From: Liquidambar formosana
Taxonomy: Eukaryota > Streptophyta > Magnoliopsida > Saxifragales > Altingiaceae
DNA: 64,000 nt
Assembly: GCA_039720395.1 (NCBI GenBank)
Contig: CM077833.1
Coordinates: 16,243,133-16,307,132 of the forward strand
Reading direction: 5' to 3'
The position numbers and the translations under genes were made by a program. This document shows positions 1 through 9,800 of the stretch, in pieces; the stretch's first letter is position 1; the number at the start of each line of letters is the position of its first letter. The notes beneath the pieces are model-generated. The model was not told where the DNA came from. It saw nothing but the letters and a program-made list of their open reading frames with translations, and made no database searches.

Positions 1-579
1 CAAGCAAATTTTATGTTGAGGTGATTTTAAGGAAGAAACTTGTGTCCTCTGTTCTTAGGAGGTATTAGAAGAGCATATTGGTGTTCGAAACTGAAGGAAC
101 TTGTTATTTCTCCAAGCACATCATAGGTAATCTTTGCTTAATTGTATGGTTAAACTACAACAAAACCCAAGATAAGAACAACAGGCACTAGAGATATTTA
201 TTTGTTTAAAACTGTTCGTCTGTTACATATTTACTTGAAGAAAGGATTTGAACTCCAAATCCTTCTACTGGTACACTGATGATTTCCTTGTAAAAGTAAT
301 GCTAATGCTCCAAGAAAGTCCCTAACTGTAATCTATTGTTATCTAGAAGTTTTCTGTTAGTGAGAGTGAAATTTTCTTGTTTTCTTGGTCTTGGGATCGA
401 GTAGGATGTGTCTAATTGAACAAATCATCTGATGTATACGCAGTAGTTACCATTCAGTGCCCAAGATCTAATTGAACAAATCATCTCATGTGAATGGAAA
501 CAAATTAAAATCCCCAGCCATGTGAATGGAAACAAATTAAAAAACTTTCTTTACATACCAAAAAATATAAATAAATAAA
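1..579. other. AT-rich stretch, no gene seen
   Basis: No coding region is recognisable. Two short direct repeats are visible. A 20-bp unit (TCTAATTGAACAAATCATCT) occurs at 411-430 and 467-486. A unit starting CATGTGAATGGAAACAAA occurs at 487-510 and 519-542. The stretch ends in an A-rich tract at about 566-590. Confidence 0.5.
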
Positions 580-1230
580 AAAAAAAAAAACCTTACCTCA
601 CCACTGGAAGAACGCGACGGGAAGGGAAGGAGTCCTCGAGCTTCCTCGAGCTTTTCCTGTTTTCAAAAATCAAAATCCAAATGGAACACAAAAATAAATT
701 TGAGGTTGGGGCTACTGAAGGCAAAAAAAAAAAAAAAAAAAAAAAGAAACACAAAACCCTTACCTCCGGTGAATGGCTTGCCGTCGGGGGAAGGGGATGG
801 CTGACCACAACCTAAAGAAGGTTCGGGGGACCTCACCACTGGAAAAGGGGGGAAGGGGCTCGCCGTCGACGAAGGGGACGGAGCTCCTCGCACGGGTCAG
901 ATCTGCTCCGTGCCGTGCTGCGGACCAGATCTGGTGTCGCCGGCGTTGGAGAAGAACGGGGATGGTCCGACGGGAAGGAGAAATGGGGATGGGTTTTCTC
1001 CCAGCCGAGAGGAAGAGGAGAGAGAGAGAGAGAGAGGGGATGGATTTTGAAATGGCTGGATCGCCATTTTCGTTTGCTTTTGGCTCTAAACGAAAACACC
1101 AAACGCTGCGTTTTGTTTGCTAAATAGCAAACGGCGTTAACGTTAAAGGCAGCAATATGGGTCTTTGATCTCAGCCGTTGGATGAAGATGGCGCCACGTG
1201 TCACGCCATCTACGTCTACTGGACGCTGCA
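580..1230 (-). other. GC-rich promoter/first-exon-like region, possibly of a leftward gene
   Basis: This block is much more GC-rich than its surroundings and contains (GA)n, several CpGs and a CACGTG G-box at about 1195-1200. Read on the minus strand it has two donor-like sites, one near 595 and one near 765, each following related exon-like sequence, as if a 5' UTR exon had been duplicated. No protein family is recognised in any frame; the open frames here are low in complexity and rich in Arg, Pro and Ser. It could be the 5' end of a gene running off the left edge, or part of a mobile element. Low certainty. Confidence 0.25.
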
Positions 1231-1259
1231 GTTGGAAGCCCCAACTGCAGCAAATCCCA

Positions 1260-1640
1260 ATCCGTTTGTCTTGGGCTTAAGGAGATAGCCAACCTTGGTC
1301 TCTCTAATATCATCGTGGAAGGAGATGCCACGTTTGTTTTGGACCCCTTGGCTGATTGGAGTACTATCCTTTAATGAGCCATTCTTCCTTCTATTTCTAA
1401 TGCTAAAGTTCTGCTTAATTGTATCCCTTTATGGGTTGTTAGAAGTGTTCCTAGACTGGCAAACAAAGCAGCCTATTTGATGGTCCACTGGGCAGCCTTC
1501 TGTAATCGATTTGGTTCCATTCCCATCAACTCTTTGCGTGATGTTGTTTTAAATGCTGACAGAGTTGAAGGGGTTGAAGCAATGGTCTTTCTCTTATGCT
1601 TTATTAATACTATGACTTGTTTATCAAAAAAAAAAAAAAA
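1260..1640 (+). mobile_element. LINE 3' fragment (RNase H-like domain) with poly(A)
   Basis: Conceptual translation contains LKEIANLGLSNIIVEGDA, the typical central piece of the RNase H-like domain carried by plant LINE-type elements (a GLxxAxxLGxxxIIVEGDAxxV pattern). After a stop and frame change it continues into a second recognisable part, LANKAAYLMVHWAA, the 'xxANxxADxLAxxAA' end of the domain. It then ends in an 18-base A run followed by GA repeats. The fragment is 5' truncated and broken by stops, so it is a dead insertion. Confidence 0.6.
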
Positions 1641-2453
1641 AAAGAGAGAGAGAAAAGAATAACCTATTTTAAATAGAAAAATTTGGTGAAGTTAATAAAA
1701 TGAATTCTTAATATTTATTCTTTTTTTATTTGCTGACGTAGAACCTCTAATCCTATCTTGTTGACTATTCATGAGATTGGGATAAGTCTCAGATAACCAC
1801 AATCACCCGTAAATATAGTTATCAATTAAACACGGATAACAACACTACGAAAAGTTGAACTTAGGATGTCCATGTTTACAACTCATCCCAAACAAGTCCC
1901 ATATCAATTGGATTACTCATTCAGGTTTATATAAGCATTATTAGATTTGATTTATGAATTATGAACTAACAAATTTTTGCTTTCAGTTTTTTCTTTTTTA
2001 TATAAATAGCGACATGGTTTTGATAGGTTCAAACCCTATTGAGGAAGAAGAATGGTAGAAAACAAGCCAAATTCCCTCTTCCGAGGGGAACCTCTATTTC
2101 AAAACAGGAAAAGGATAGTTTTTCATTCATTACTTCTGATTGAATACAGCCCCTATTTATTGACTCAACCCTTAACTAAACTAGGAAACTTAATGATCTT
2201 AGCCATAAAGTCAGCAACAATTCCCTCCTAAAATCTAACCCCTTAAATTAGCAATCTAATCCCCCAATCCCACAAATTCTGTAGTAATTTTCTCTCAAGA
2301 TCTAAATTCCTTTTTCGAAATCTGACCACAATTACTCTTTCAATTTCCTTCCTAAATCCATGCCTCTATGCACGTAACAGGTTTCAACTTTTGTTTAATG
2401 TGTTGCACAATTTTGTCTGCTCATTGTGCGAGCTCACTGTGTATGTGTGTGTG

Positions 2454-2502
<49 letters not shown>

Positions 2503-3160
2503 AATAATCGATTAGGTGCAGAATGTCCTAGACAGAATTGTCTGACTCCAAGCTGTGCGATCTGTCCCAGACTTCTACGATGAATTGCCCCTAATGTAGA
2601 ATTTTTTAATCTTAAACTAGTCAACATCTTTTAATGAGTTTCACATTTCATCAAATCTGCCGCTAGATTAGGTATTCATCTCATGCATGTCAATTTTTTC
2701 ATTAATTAAATATCAGTAAATGCTTGTTTGATTGAACTCACATTTCCTTTTATAAACAAAACTCTGATTTGGGGAACTTGACTAACTTGAGGGACACATA
2801 ATTCTATGGTGGGCTTGGAAAAATATGAAACCTATGAGAAATATTGATAATTAAATTGTCATAATAATGAGACAATTCGATTTTACGAGATCTAATGACT
2901 TAATAATTGTGTAAAAAATTGAGTACCATAAAAAAATTATGTTTCATGATTGATCAATTTTGTTGGCATCACCATACAATCAATCTATGCATGAGATACA
3001 GTTCCTAATGTATGGTGTTGATTCCAACAAAATCAACAATCACTACATAGATGTGGTCCTTTTCTTATAAAATTAACTTGATTTAGATTGAGACCCTACA
3101 ATACATGACCTTACACAATTTAAATCATATTAACTTCACCTACAAGTTTTCAAATATATA
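1641..3160. other. Intergenic, microsatellite-rich, no gene
   Basis: No gene is seen. The region holds a (GT)n-(TA)n compound microsatellite at about 2442-2500 and scattered AT-rich sequence. Around 3054-3090 a short stretch resembles the end of the AGTCCnTTCTTAT element described at 46384, which suggests a decayed relative. Confidence 0.4.
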
Positions 3161-3171
3161 TATATATATAT

Positions 3172-3352
3172 GGTTATGTTCTCATTAATACATGTTGATA
3201 TAAGTTATATCAGCTCTATGCATTAGGGGTTACACCCTTTGCATTGGTCCAATGTATCTCATATCCCACTAATGCACAAGGTACAACTCTCAATGCGGGT
3301 GTTGATATAGGTTATATTAGCACATGCTTACCTGATCATCATCCAATTATCC
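3172..3352. repeat. Fold-back (TA)n-flanked element, copy 1
   Basis: This is a member of a repeat family that occurs at least nine times in the window. It carries the family signature: GATATAAGTTATATCA near the left end, then GCATTGGTCCAATGTA in the centre and CACTAATGCAC just after it, then a second GATATA..TTATAT near the right end followed by TACCTGATCATCATC. The two halves are imperfect inverted copies of each other, so the whole unit can fold. (TA)n tracts lie on both sides (about 3153-3171 and 3353-3378). No coding capacity. Confidence 0.75.
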
Positions 3353-3386
3353 TATATATATATCTATATATATATATACACACATA

Positions 3387-3535
3387 CTGTTATGTTCCTA
3401 TTAACACCATGCATTACGGGTTGTACCCTTTGCATTGGTCTAATATACCTTATATTCCACTAATGCACAAGATACAACTCTTAGTATGGGTGTTAATATA
3501 AGTTATATCAGTACGTGCTCACCTGATCATTATCT
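3387..3535. repeat. Fold-back (TA)n-flanked element, copy 2
   Basis: This is a second copy in the same orientation as copy 1 and separated from it only by a (TA)n tract, so the two form a tandem pair. The left arm is shortened (TGTTATGTTCCTATTAACACC) and lacks the first GATATAAGTTATATC. The right arm ends CACCTGATCATTATC. Confidence 0.7.
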
Positions 3536-3545
3536 TATATATTAC

Positions 3546-3650
3546 TTATATCAATACCTGCATTAGGAATTGTATCTTGTGTATTAGTAAGATGTGAGGT
3601 ACATTGGACTAATGCAAGGGGTACAACCTCAATGCACGGTATGTATATAC
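3546..3650. repeat. Fold-back element, copy 3, inverted and truncated
   Basis: The sequence TGCATTAGGAATTGTA, then GTGAGGTACATTGGAC and GGGGTACAACC, is the reverse complement order of copies 1 and 2. This places a third, truncated copy in the opposite orientation directly after copy 2. Confidence 0.6.
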
Positions 3651-5030
3651 ATTATGTAGAATATTGAGAGGGGATTAAATGGAGACATCTGACTGTAGAA
3701 TGAAAAATTGCAATCATTATAGCTTTGTTCATGCTCAACCTTTTGCTAGCATCTTTCTTTGCACAGATAGAGAAACATCATAATACAGGCAGAACGAAAG
3801 CGATTGCGATTGCGAAAGCCTCAATTGTTGGTAGCTACTAATGAATTTTTGTCTTAGTGGGCATAGAGGAAAAAAATAAATTATGAAAAAAATCAGTGCT
3901 TAGTTGTCTCATGCTAGCTTAGCTCAACTAGGATAATTAAGGAAAAAGTAATTAATTAGTGCTTAGTGGTGTGATGCTTGTATGGAATTGAAGGAATATC
4001 ATCTGTCTCATTCTCTACGTCCTTTTTCATGGTTCCTTCATATGATTGTGCAATGTTAGCAATTAGCATCATAAAAATTACATCCATACGTGAGTCTCAT
4101 TTAGTGTGTTGCTTTCTTTAAAATGAACTAATTTCAATGATTTTGATCATTTTGATTGATCAAAACTACACTTTTTTCCTTTTTTTTTTTTTTTTTTTTC
4201 TTTTTTTTTGTGGGGAGGCATTATAAAAAATTTCACCACCATTCAAACAGTTTCTTCAAAATTGAATTAATCGAATAACTAAAATCATTCGATGAGACTG
4301 ATTTTTTGAGGATATAATGTATTTAGCATAACATTGTTTGATCAGTTCCAATAATGTTGTGGTGATGATGGCAATCTATTAGACGGAGGACGCATATCTG
4401 AGCATGATCAAGGAAGGGGAGGATCTCCATTCATGCTAGTGTGGCTCAATTGGGAGTTTGTGCACCTACAATCTTTTGGAAGTGAGGAGGCAAATGCTCC
4501 AGCTAGTAGATCAAGATGTCAATGTCCTAGTTTTTTTTTTTTTTCTCACACTTGCATGTGAATTTTGCGAGTAAATAAAATCATAATGTACACTTCCAAA
4601 ACTCAATTTGCAACAGATTATTGGTGGGTCTTAGGCAAAAAAAAAAAAAAAAAAAAAAAAAAAACAGATTATATATTGTGGGAAACAGTGCAACCAAACA
4701 GACCCAATGACCCACCCCTAATGATTGACCTAACTTTTTACACATGGTGGGTGTAAAATTTTCCATGAAATTACCAAATTAATTAATTACCTGGCCTCCT
4801 TCGAATCCTTTGGTTGCTGCTGTCAGTCACATTTCCCTTTCACAGGAAAGGTAATCCCATTTATGGTTTTGTTTGGAAGCTACAAGATATATAAATTTTT
4901 CATGATATGGTCCCTCCACGTCCTCTATATTTCTTTCTTTCCTGCCGATCAATTCATGCACCTTGTCATTGTACGTACACTGTCTCCTGTTTGAATGATG
5001 TTTTTGCGTGTTATAAGCATTTCAAGTGTA
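3651..5030. other. Intergenic, no gene seen
   Basis: AT-rich sequence with long homopolymer runs: T runs at about 4175-4209, an A run at about 4637-4663, and a T run near 4531-4545. No conserved coding sequence or structured RNA was recognised. Confidence 0.4.
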
Positions 5031-5034
5031 ATGC

Positions 5035-5190
5035 ATGTGTCCACTTTGCAATGAGTATGCCATCCATAAGTGTGTCTTTCTTTTCTCTACACACAATCTC
5101 CAACACTTTACATGATATCTTATGTGCGTGGATCAATGTAGATGTTGTTTGTATTCTCATTGTTGTTCTTATTGTGCCCCGATGATCAGG
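5035..5190. repeat. Direct repeat, left copy (pairs with 5565-5715)
   Basis: The order GTGTCCACTT, GAGTATGCCATCC, ACACAATCTCCAACAC, TCAATGTA, GTTGTT, GTGCCC is repeated at 5565-5715 with moderate divergence. A third short piece (TTTTTCTACACAATCTCCAACA) lies at about 5750-5773. A SINE and a MITE separate the two main copies. The parent sequence is not recognised. Confidence 0.65.
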
Positions 5191-5203
5191 ATAAATAACT
5201 TAT

Positions 5204-5382
5204 TAGGGTAGCGTCGTTGGCAAAGGATCACGAGTCATAATTTAAAAATTATATATAAGTCATGAATTCGAGTCTTTATTATTTCATTATCGAATATATA
5301 GACTTGCGGGTGGTTTTTATATTGCATTGGAATTAGTATGTGCCAAATGACTTGGGATAACTCTTGGTCGGGCAAAAAAATA
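5204..5382 (+). mobile_element. tRNA-derived SINE (probable)
   Basis: A box A-like stretch (TAGCGTCGTTGGC, 5207-5219) and a box B-like stretch (GAATTCGAGTC, 5263-5273) are spaced as in a tRNA-type RNA polymerase III promoter. The unit ends with a short A run at about 5374-5380, as expected of a plant SINE. It lies between two diverged direct repeats (5035-5190 and 5565-5715). No clear target-site duplication was found. Confidence 0.5.
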
Positions 5383-5387
5383 AGAAG

Positions 5388-5535
5388 GGAAATTATAGAT
5401 AGGTCTGGCTACAAGAAAACAATTACAGTTCAATAAAAATGATTACTAATGTCTTAGTAAATGACTACTAACTTAGATATGAATGACTAGTAACTGTGAT
5501 TATTTGTCCGTAGTTGGACCTATCTGTAATTCCCC
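5388..5535. mobile_element. MITE of the GGGAATTACAGA family, copy 1
   Basis: The left end (GGGAAATTATAGATAGGTC) and the reverse complement of the right end (GGGGAATTACAGATAGGTCC) match, and the similarity continues inward past 40 bp (AAACAATTACAGTTCAA against AAATAATCACAGTTACT). Related copies are at 58021-58206 and 60886-61052. Non-coding. Superfamily not decided. Confidence 0.7.
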
Positions 5536-5564
5536 TCAAACAAAAAAAAAAAAAGAAAAAAAAA

Positions 5565-5715
5565 GAGTGACCTGTGTCCACTTGGCAACGAGTATGCCAT
5601 CCGTAAGTACGTGGATCTTTCTTTTTCTACACAATCTCCAACACCTTGTGTACGTGGTTCAATGTATATGCTTTTGTTTGTGTTGTGGTTGTTGCTGTGC
5701 CCTGAAAGACCATAA
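5565..5715. repeat. Direct repeat, right copy (pairs with 5035-5190)
   Basis: This is the second copy of the duplication described at 5035-5190, with the same order of landmark words. It shows that about 150 bp was duplicated before or during the SINE and MITE insertions between the copies. Confidence 0.6.
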
Positions 5716-6114
5716 TTCATACTTGGGCTAAAACCATAGGTGGTAATTTCCTTTTTCTACACAATCTCCAACATTTAGACACAAATTGCTACTTGCTAGT
5801 AGTATCTGGTTGAAGGGGTTAGCGAATCCTTATCAGAAAAGTAACAAAAATTACTCATGTGACAATGTGACATGGTGGGCATTGTCCGTATTGTTGATTC
5901 CATTTAAAACGACTTAATTATTAGCAATGAAATAATGATTTTTTTAATAAAAATTAACATGATATTACCTTTTAATAAAGTGCTTTGGCCCCTATTAAGA
6001 AAATGGTTAATTTTGATTAAATTTGATTAAATTTTGACTAAATTTACTAATGTACCTCACAAAAAATTATATAAAGTTAAGGTTTAATTTGTAAATAAGT
6101 TTTTATGCACAATT

Positions 6115-6460
6115 ATTGAGAGACACCTTCTCCTAGACATGAGTGTTAGGGATGGTATATAAGTAAGCTTCCGTATCTCTAAAAGTCGTTTAGAGTAAAG
6201 TGTGCTTATCAATTTTATATCTTACTTTATCGTTTTTATTTGATCATGTCAATGTGTGATCTTGCAACTTTTTTTTTATATTTATAATCTTGTTGAGATC
6301 TTGTCCCGCATAGAATAAATGGGGATGGTGTTAAAAGTAGTATATAAGCAAGTTCTGCGTTTCTAAAAATTGCGTAGGCATTTTAAAGTATGGTATGTCT
6401 GTGAGTTTTATGTTCTTTTACTACTTCTATTCAATCATGCCGATGTATGACTCTACCTTT
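6115..6460. repeat. Two diverged direct repeats, TRIM-LTR-like
   Basis: About 155 bp at 6115-6270 is repeated at 6291-6455. Each copy has, in order, GAGA..CTT..TCC or GTCCC, GGGATGGT, a GTATATAAGYAAG box, TTCTAAAA..CGT and CAATTTTAT or GAGTTTTAT, then ATCATGYCRATGTRTGA. The layout of a (C)CCRCAT-type motif followed by TATATAAG recalls LTRs of small TRIM retrotransposons. A third, more distant copy is at about 18420-18540. Confidence 0.5.
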
Positions 6461-6966
6461 TTTTTTTTTTTAATTTCTTATCTAACTCTTAGCAAAAAAT
6501 ATGTATACATTAAAAAAAAAATGTAATAATTGAAAAAAATTTCTGAATCTGCCCCCTTGGATATAGTTAGTATCTTTTCCGACCAAAAATATTTGTTGTT
6601 TTTATTCTAACATCATATGAAACATAGCCCATAATAGGCAAAAGAGCTAGTTGATGCACTTATCAAATCCATAACAAATCCCTAATGGTTATTTTTATTT
6701 ATTTATTTTTTGTTGGATTTGGGACTATCCAAATTTGACCAATTCATTGTTTGAGTGCATTGAAGTCCATTTATTTGAGACAGATGGTTCATTGGTCCTG
6801 TCATTTCTCTGATCAAGCATGGCTTATATCTCTGACGTCATTGATCATTGGGTTAGGTCAGGATCAAGCTGAGTCAGTATTAGAAATTGAATGAGAGCAT
6901 TAATGCCGTAGGCTTTCTGTATCTTCCTTTCATGAATGCTATACGTACAAGCTACAGCAACAAGTT

Positions 6967-7017
<51 letters not shown>

Positions 7018-8089
7018 GTATATATATTCCTTTAACGAAAGTTCATACGTACAGGTTTCTCTCTCTCTCTCTCTCTCTCTTATGACTGAATGCCACCATA
7101 TTGTAACTGTAATAACTGACTGCAGCTTGCATATATCATTAGCACTAAATGCTCATTTAATTTGTGGTTTTGTACTCAAAAGTACCCACAAACATGGCTT
7201 TAGCAAAATACCAAAAGAAAGAAGAAACAAGGCCTGCAGCCATCATGGGATGTGCAAGTATTGTGCACCCCACTAGAGGGGGCATTTAATCCTTCCCTCA
7301 ACGTCACTTTAACCTCAATCCACCACTCACAAACCCGCCATTTCTATCATCATCAATGGAGCATGATTAGACACAATTAACCATTCCATGCCTCAGCTCA
7401 CTTAGAGTGCTAGAATCATTATGCAAAAGGTGCATGAGCCTAATATATATTATGAAATTTATTTATTTCATTTTTGTGCTCTAGCTTTTCTCAAGACTTT
7501 TTAAAAGAATTTGCTACTATTAATCAAACGACTAAAATGATCAAATTAACATGATTTTCATTTGGAATTTTTTTTTTTATAAAAAAAACCTCAATAATGT
7601 TATTGTTGCAATTTTTTAATTTTTATTATTATGAATTGTGACATGACATGATTACAAGGTTAACCAATATTATTAAGGTAAGAAGTTGGAGAGATACAAA
7701 CATCCTAATTTTGGTTGCGAAAGTAGATTTGAATTCATGCCATTCACTTCATAATGGTTTTAAGATAACAATATCAAATTAAGACATTTGCGATTATCTA
7801 GACCTTCAATTAGGTCTGATTAATTTTTCACTTATCCTCATCGCATCATTTCCATTGTTGTTTCTAGTCTTGACTTAATCCATTTTTGGATATCCCAACT
7901 ACCTGAAATCTCCATCCGCCGATAAAATGGTCATCGACAATCTATGCATGCCACATGTATGGCATTGATTGCAAATGTACAAATCATGATATATACCTAT
8001 GGTGCATACTCAATAGAATAGCACTTCTAAAGAGAAAGAAGAAGAACGAAGAAAAAATAGTTGAGACGTAAGACTATCATATTCATATC

Positions 8090-8125
<36 letters not shown>

Positions 8126-8380
8126 TATTAAAGAGGAGAGTGGGTTCAAACAGCCATAGGCAAGAAAACAAAGGGAAGCTTTCTCTTTTTAATTACCACT
8201 TTCCCAAAGTAAGAAAAAGAGAAACAGAAAATTAAACGGGGGCCCATCGCTATCATGCGCCATGGAGTCACTATCGCTATCGCCTCTTAAATAATTCGAA
8301 CCAGAGGTGTACATTTCTTTTTTCCTCTGCAATTTCCTCCTATATTTTCCGTTACGTTTTCTCTTCCTCACACACTCACA
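6461..8380. other. Intergenic; CT, TA and ATA microsatellites; promoter-side sequence at right end
   Basis: No gene is recognised. Two (CT)n tracts lie at about 6968-6999 and 7057-7080, the first followed by (TA)n. An (ATA)n tract lies at about 8091-8122. The right end, from about 8300, is pyrimidine-rich and leads into a probable transcription start of the gene at 9801. Confidence 0.4.
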
Positions 8381-8383
8381 CGC

Positions 8384-8510
8384 ATATATATATATACTAT
8401 AATTATATATATATTGGTCGGCGATCGCAGATGCCGGAGCCGCCATTCCGACAAGCAGCCGCCGACGACTGACTCGCCGGAGATCTCTCTCAGATCTGTA
8501 TATCTCTCAG
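8384..8510 (+). promoter_or_regulatory. Probable TATA region and 5' UTR exon of the CaaX-protein gene, with a 13-codon uORF
   Basis: A TATA-rich stretch (8384-8415) precedes a GC-richer exon-like segment that ends CTCTCAG followed by GTATTG at 8511, a good donor. Inside it an ATG at 8431 opens a 13-codon reading frame that stops at 8470-8472. This would be a short upstream ORF in the leader. The acceptor of the following intron is not clear: candidates are near 9682, 9741 and 9780. The link to the downstream CDS is inferred from orientation and spacing only. Confidence 0.4.
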
Positions 8511-9800
8511 GTATTGTACTTTTTCCTTGTTTATTTGATCTAAATCTCTGTTTGGTTGCCAAGAAAATGAAGGAAAATTGAAGAAAAGCAAAGGAATTTT
8601 TTGAATCTTACGCCTTTTCTGTTTACGGCTTTTGGAAGATGAGATGAGAAAGTCAGCTCAAGTGAGCCAAGCAGTTGAATTGAGCTCAGTTGAGTGGAGG
8701 TTTTAGTTTTCTCATGTTCAAAATATGGTGGAAAAATCTGAGATTTGGGAATTTTTAGTTTCTTTTTCTTTTTCCTTTGTTTTCTCCAGAACCAAACGGA
8801 GCTTAATGAGTGCTGAGTTTCGTTGGAATACTTGTGTAGTTCATTGAGAGGAGTTAGTGGAATTTAGGGTTATGTGAAATGGTGCATGTCAGCAAATTTG
8901 TTTTTGTTTTGCTGCAGCTTCTCTTGCTAGAAAGTAAAGAGATGTTTTTGTAATGATTTGCAATTTTATTTGATCCGTTTGTTTGATCGGTTCTGTGAAT
9001 TGTTTACTTATTTTTATTTTTTATTTTTAACTTTGATTTGGAAAAAGGCACTTATTGGGTATTATGAACTATTTTAATTTATTTATAATTCTTAATTTTT
9101 ATAATTTGTTTGTTTTACTTTGATTGAGTTAGTATTGATTTACATAGGAATTTTATTCATGAACAGGTCTTGTTGAGTCGCTCGTGTATCAGTTTCAAAA
9201 AAAAATTAGTACTTAGAATAGAATAGCATTTGGGTTTCGTTGATAGTTTGCTAGTGCTAATAATAAATTATTGTGAACATTTTTATTTCTATAAAAAAAG
9301 CATTGCAAACCTTGGTTTCCTTCATTGTATGTTTTATGTACATTTTTGTGAATTGCAAACGGTTCGGGAAGTTCTTGAAATTGATGCAAGTTTCCTTGTC
9401 TTCTGATTTTTTTTTTTTTTTTTTTTAAAGAAAATTATTTTGAATGTGTAGGAATTCAGAATTCGCACCAACAATGTAAATGTGTCATATATATATGTGT
9501 GTGTGTGTGTGCGCGTTTATGCTTAGCAGTTTATCTGCTCTTGAGAAACTTAACATTGTTTTAGTTTTTCCGGTACTCTTGATAGTATGTGACTGTGGGT
9601 TATGGGTTGATGAAGGGTGTGCTCCTTCAATTCTTCCTAGGGGACCAGAGTTGTACAGAATTTGTGTTGTGGTAGTGCCCAGATGAGCAGAACTGATGTT
9701 ATTGGCAGTAGAAGGAGGAGGGTTCTTCTCTGCTTCAGCATCTGGATATAGCAAGGGACTGACCCTTCTTCTCCTGGGTCAGAAGAACGAGGAAAAACCC

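Noticed and set aside
773..1204. Open frames on both strands in the GC-rich block near 1 kb
   Set aside because: The proteins are low-complexity and Arg/Ser/Pro-rich with no recognised domain; GC-rich sequence keeps frames open by chance.
3150..3540. CRISPR-like spaced repeats
   Set aside because: The repeated words belong to fold-back mobile elements separated by (TA)n; repeat and spacer sizes do not fit and this is a plant genome.
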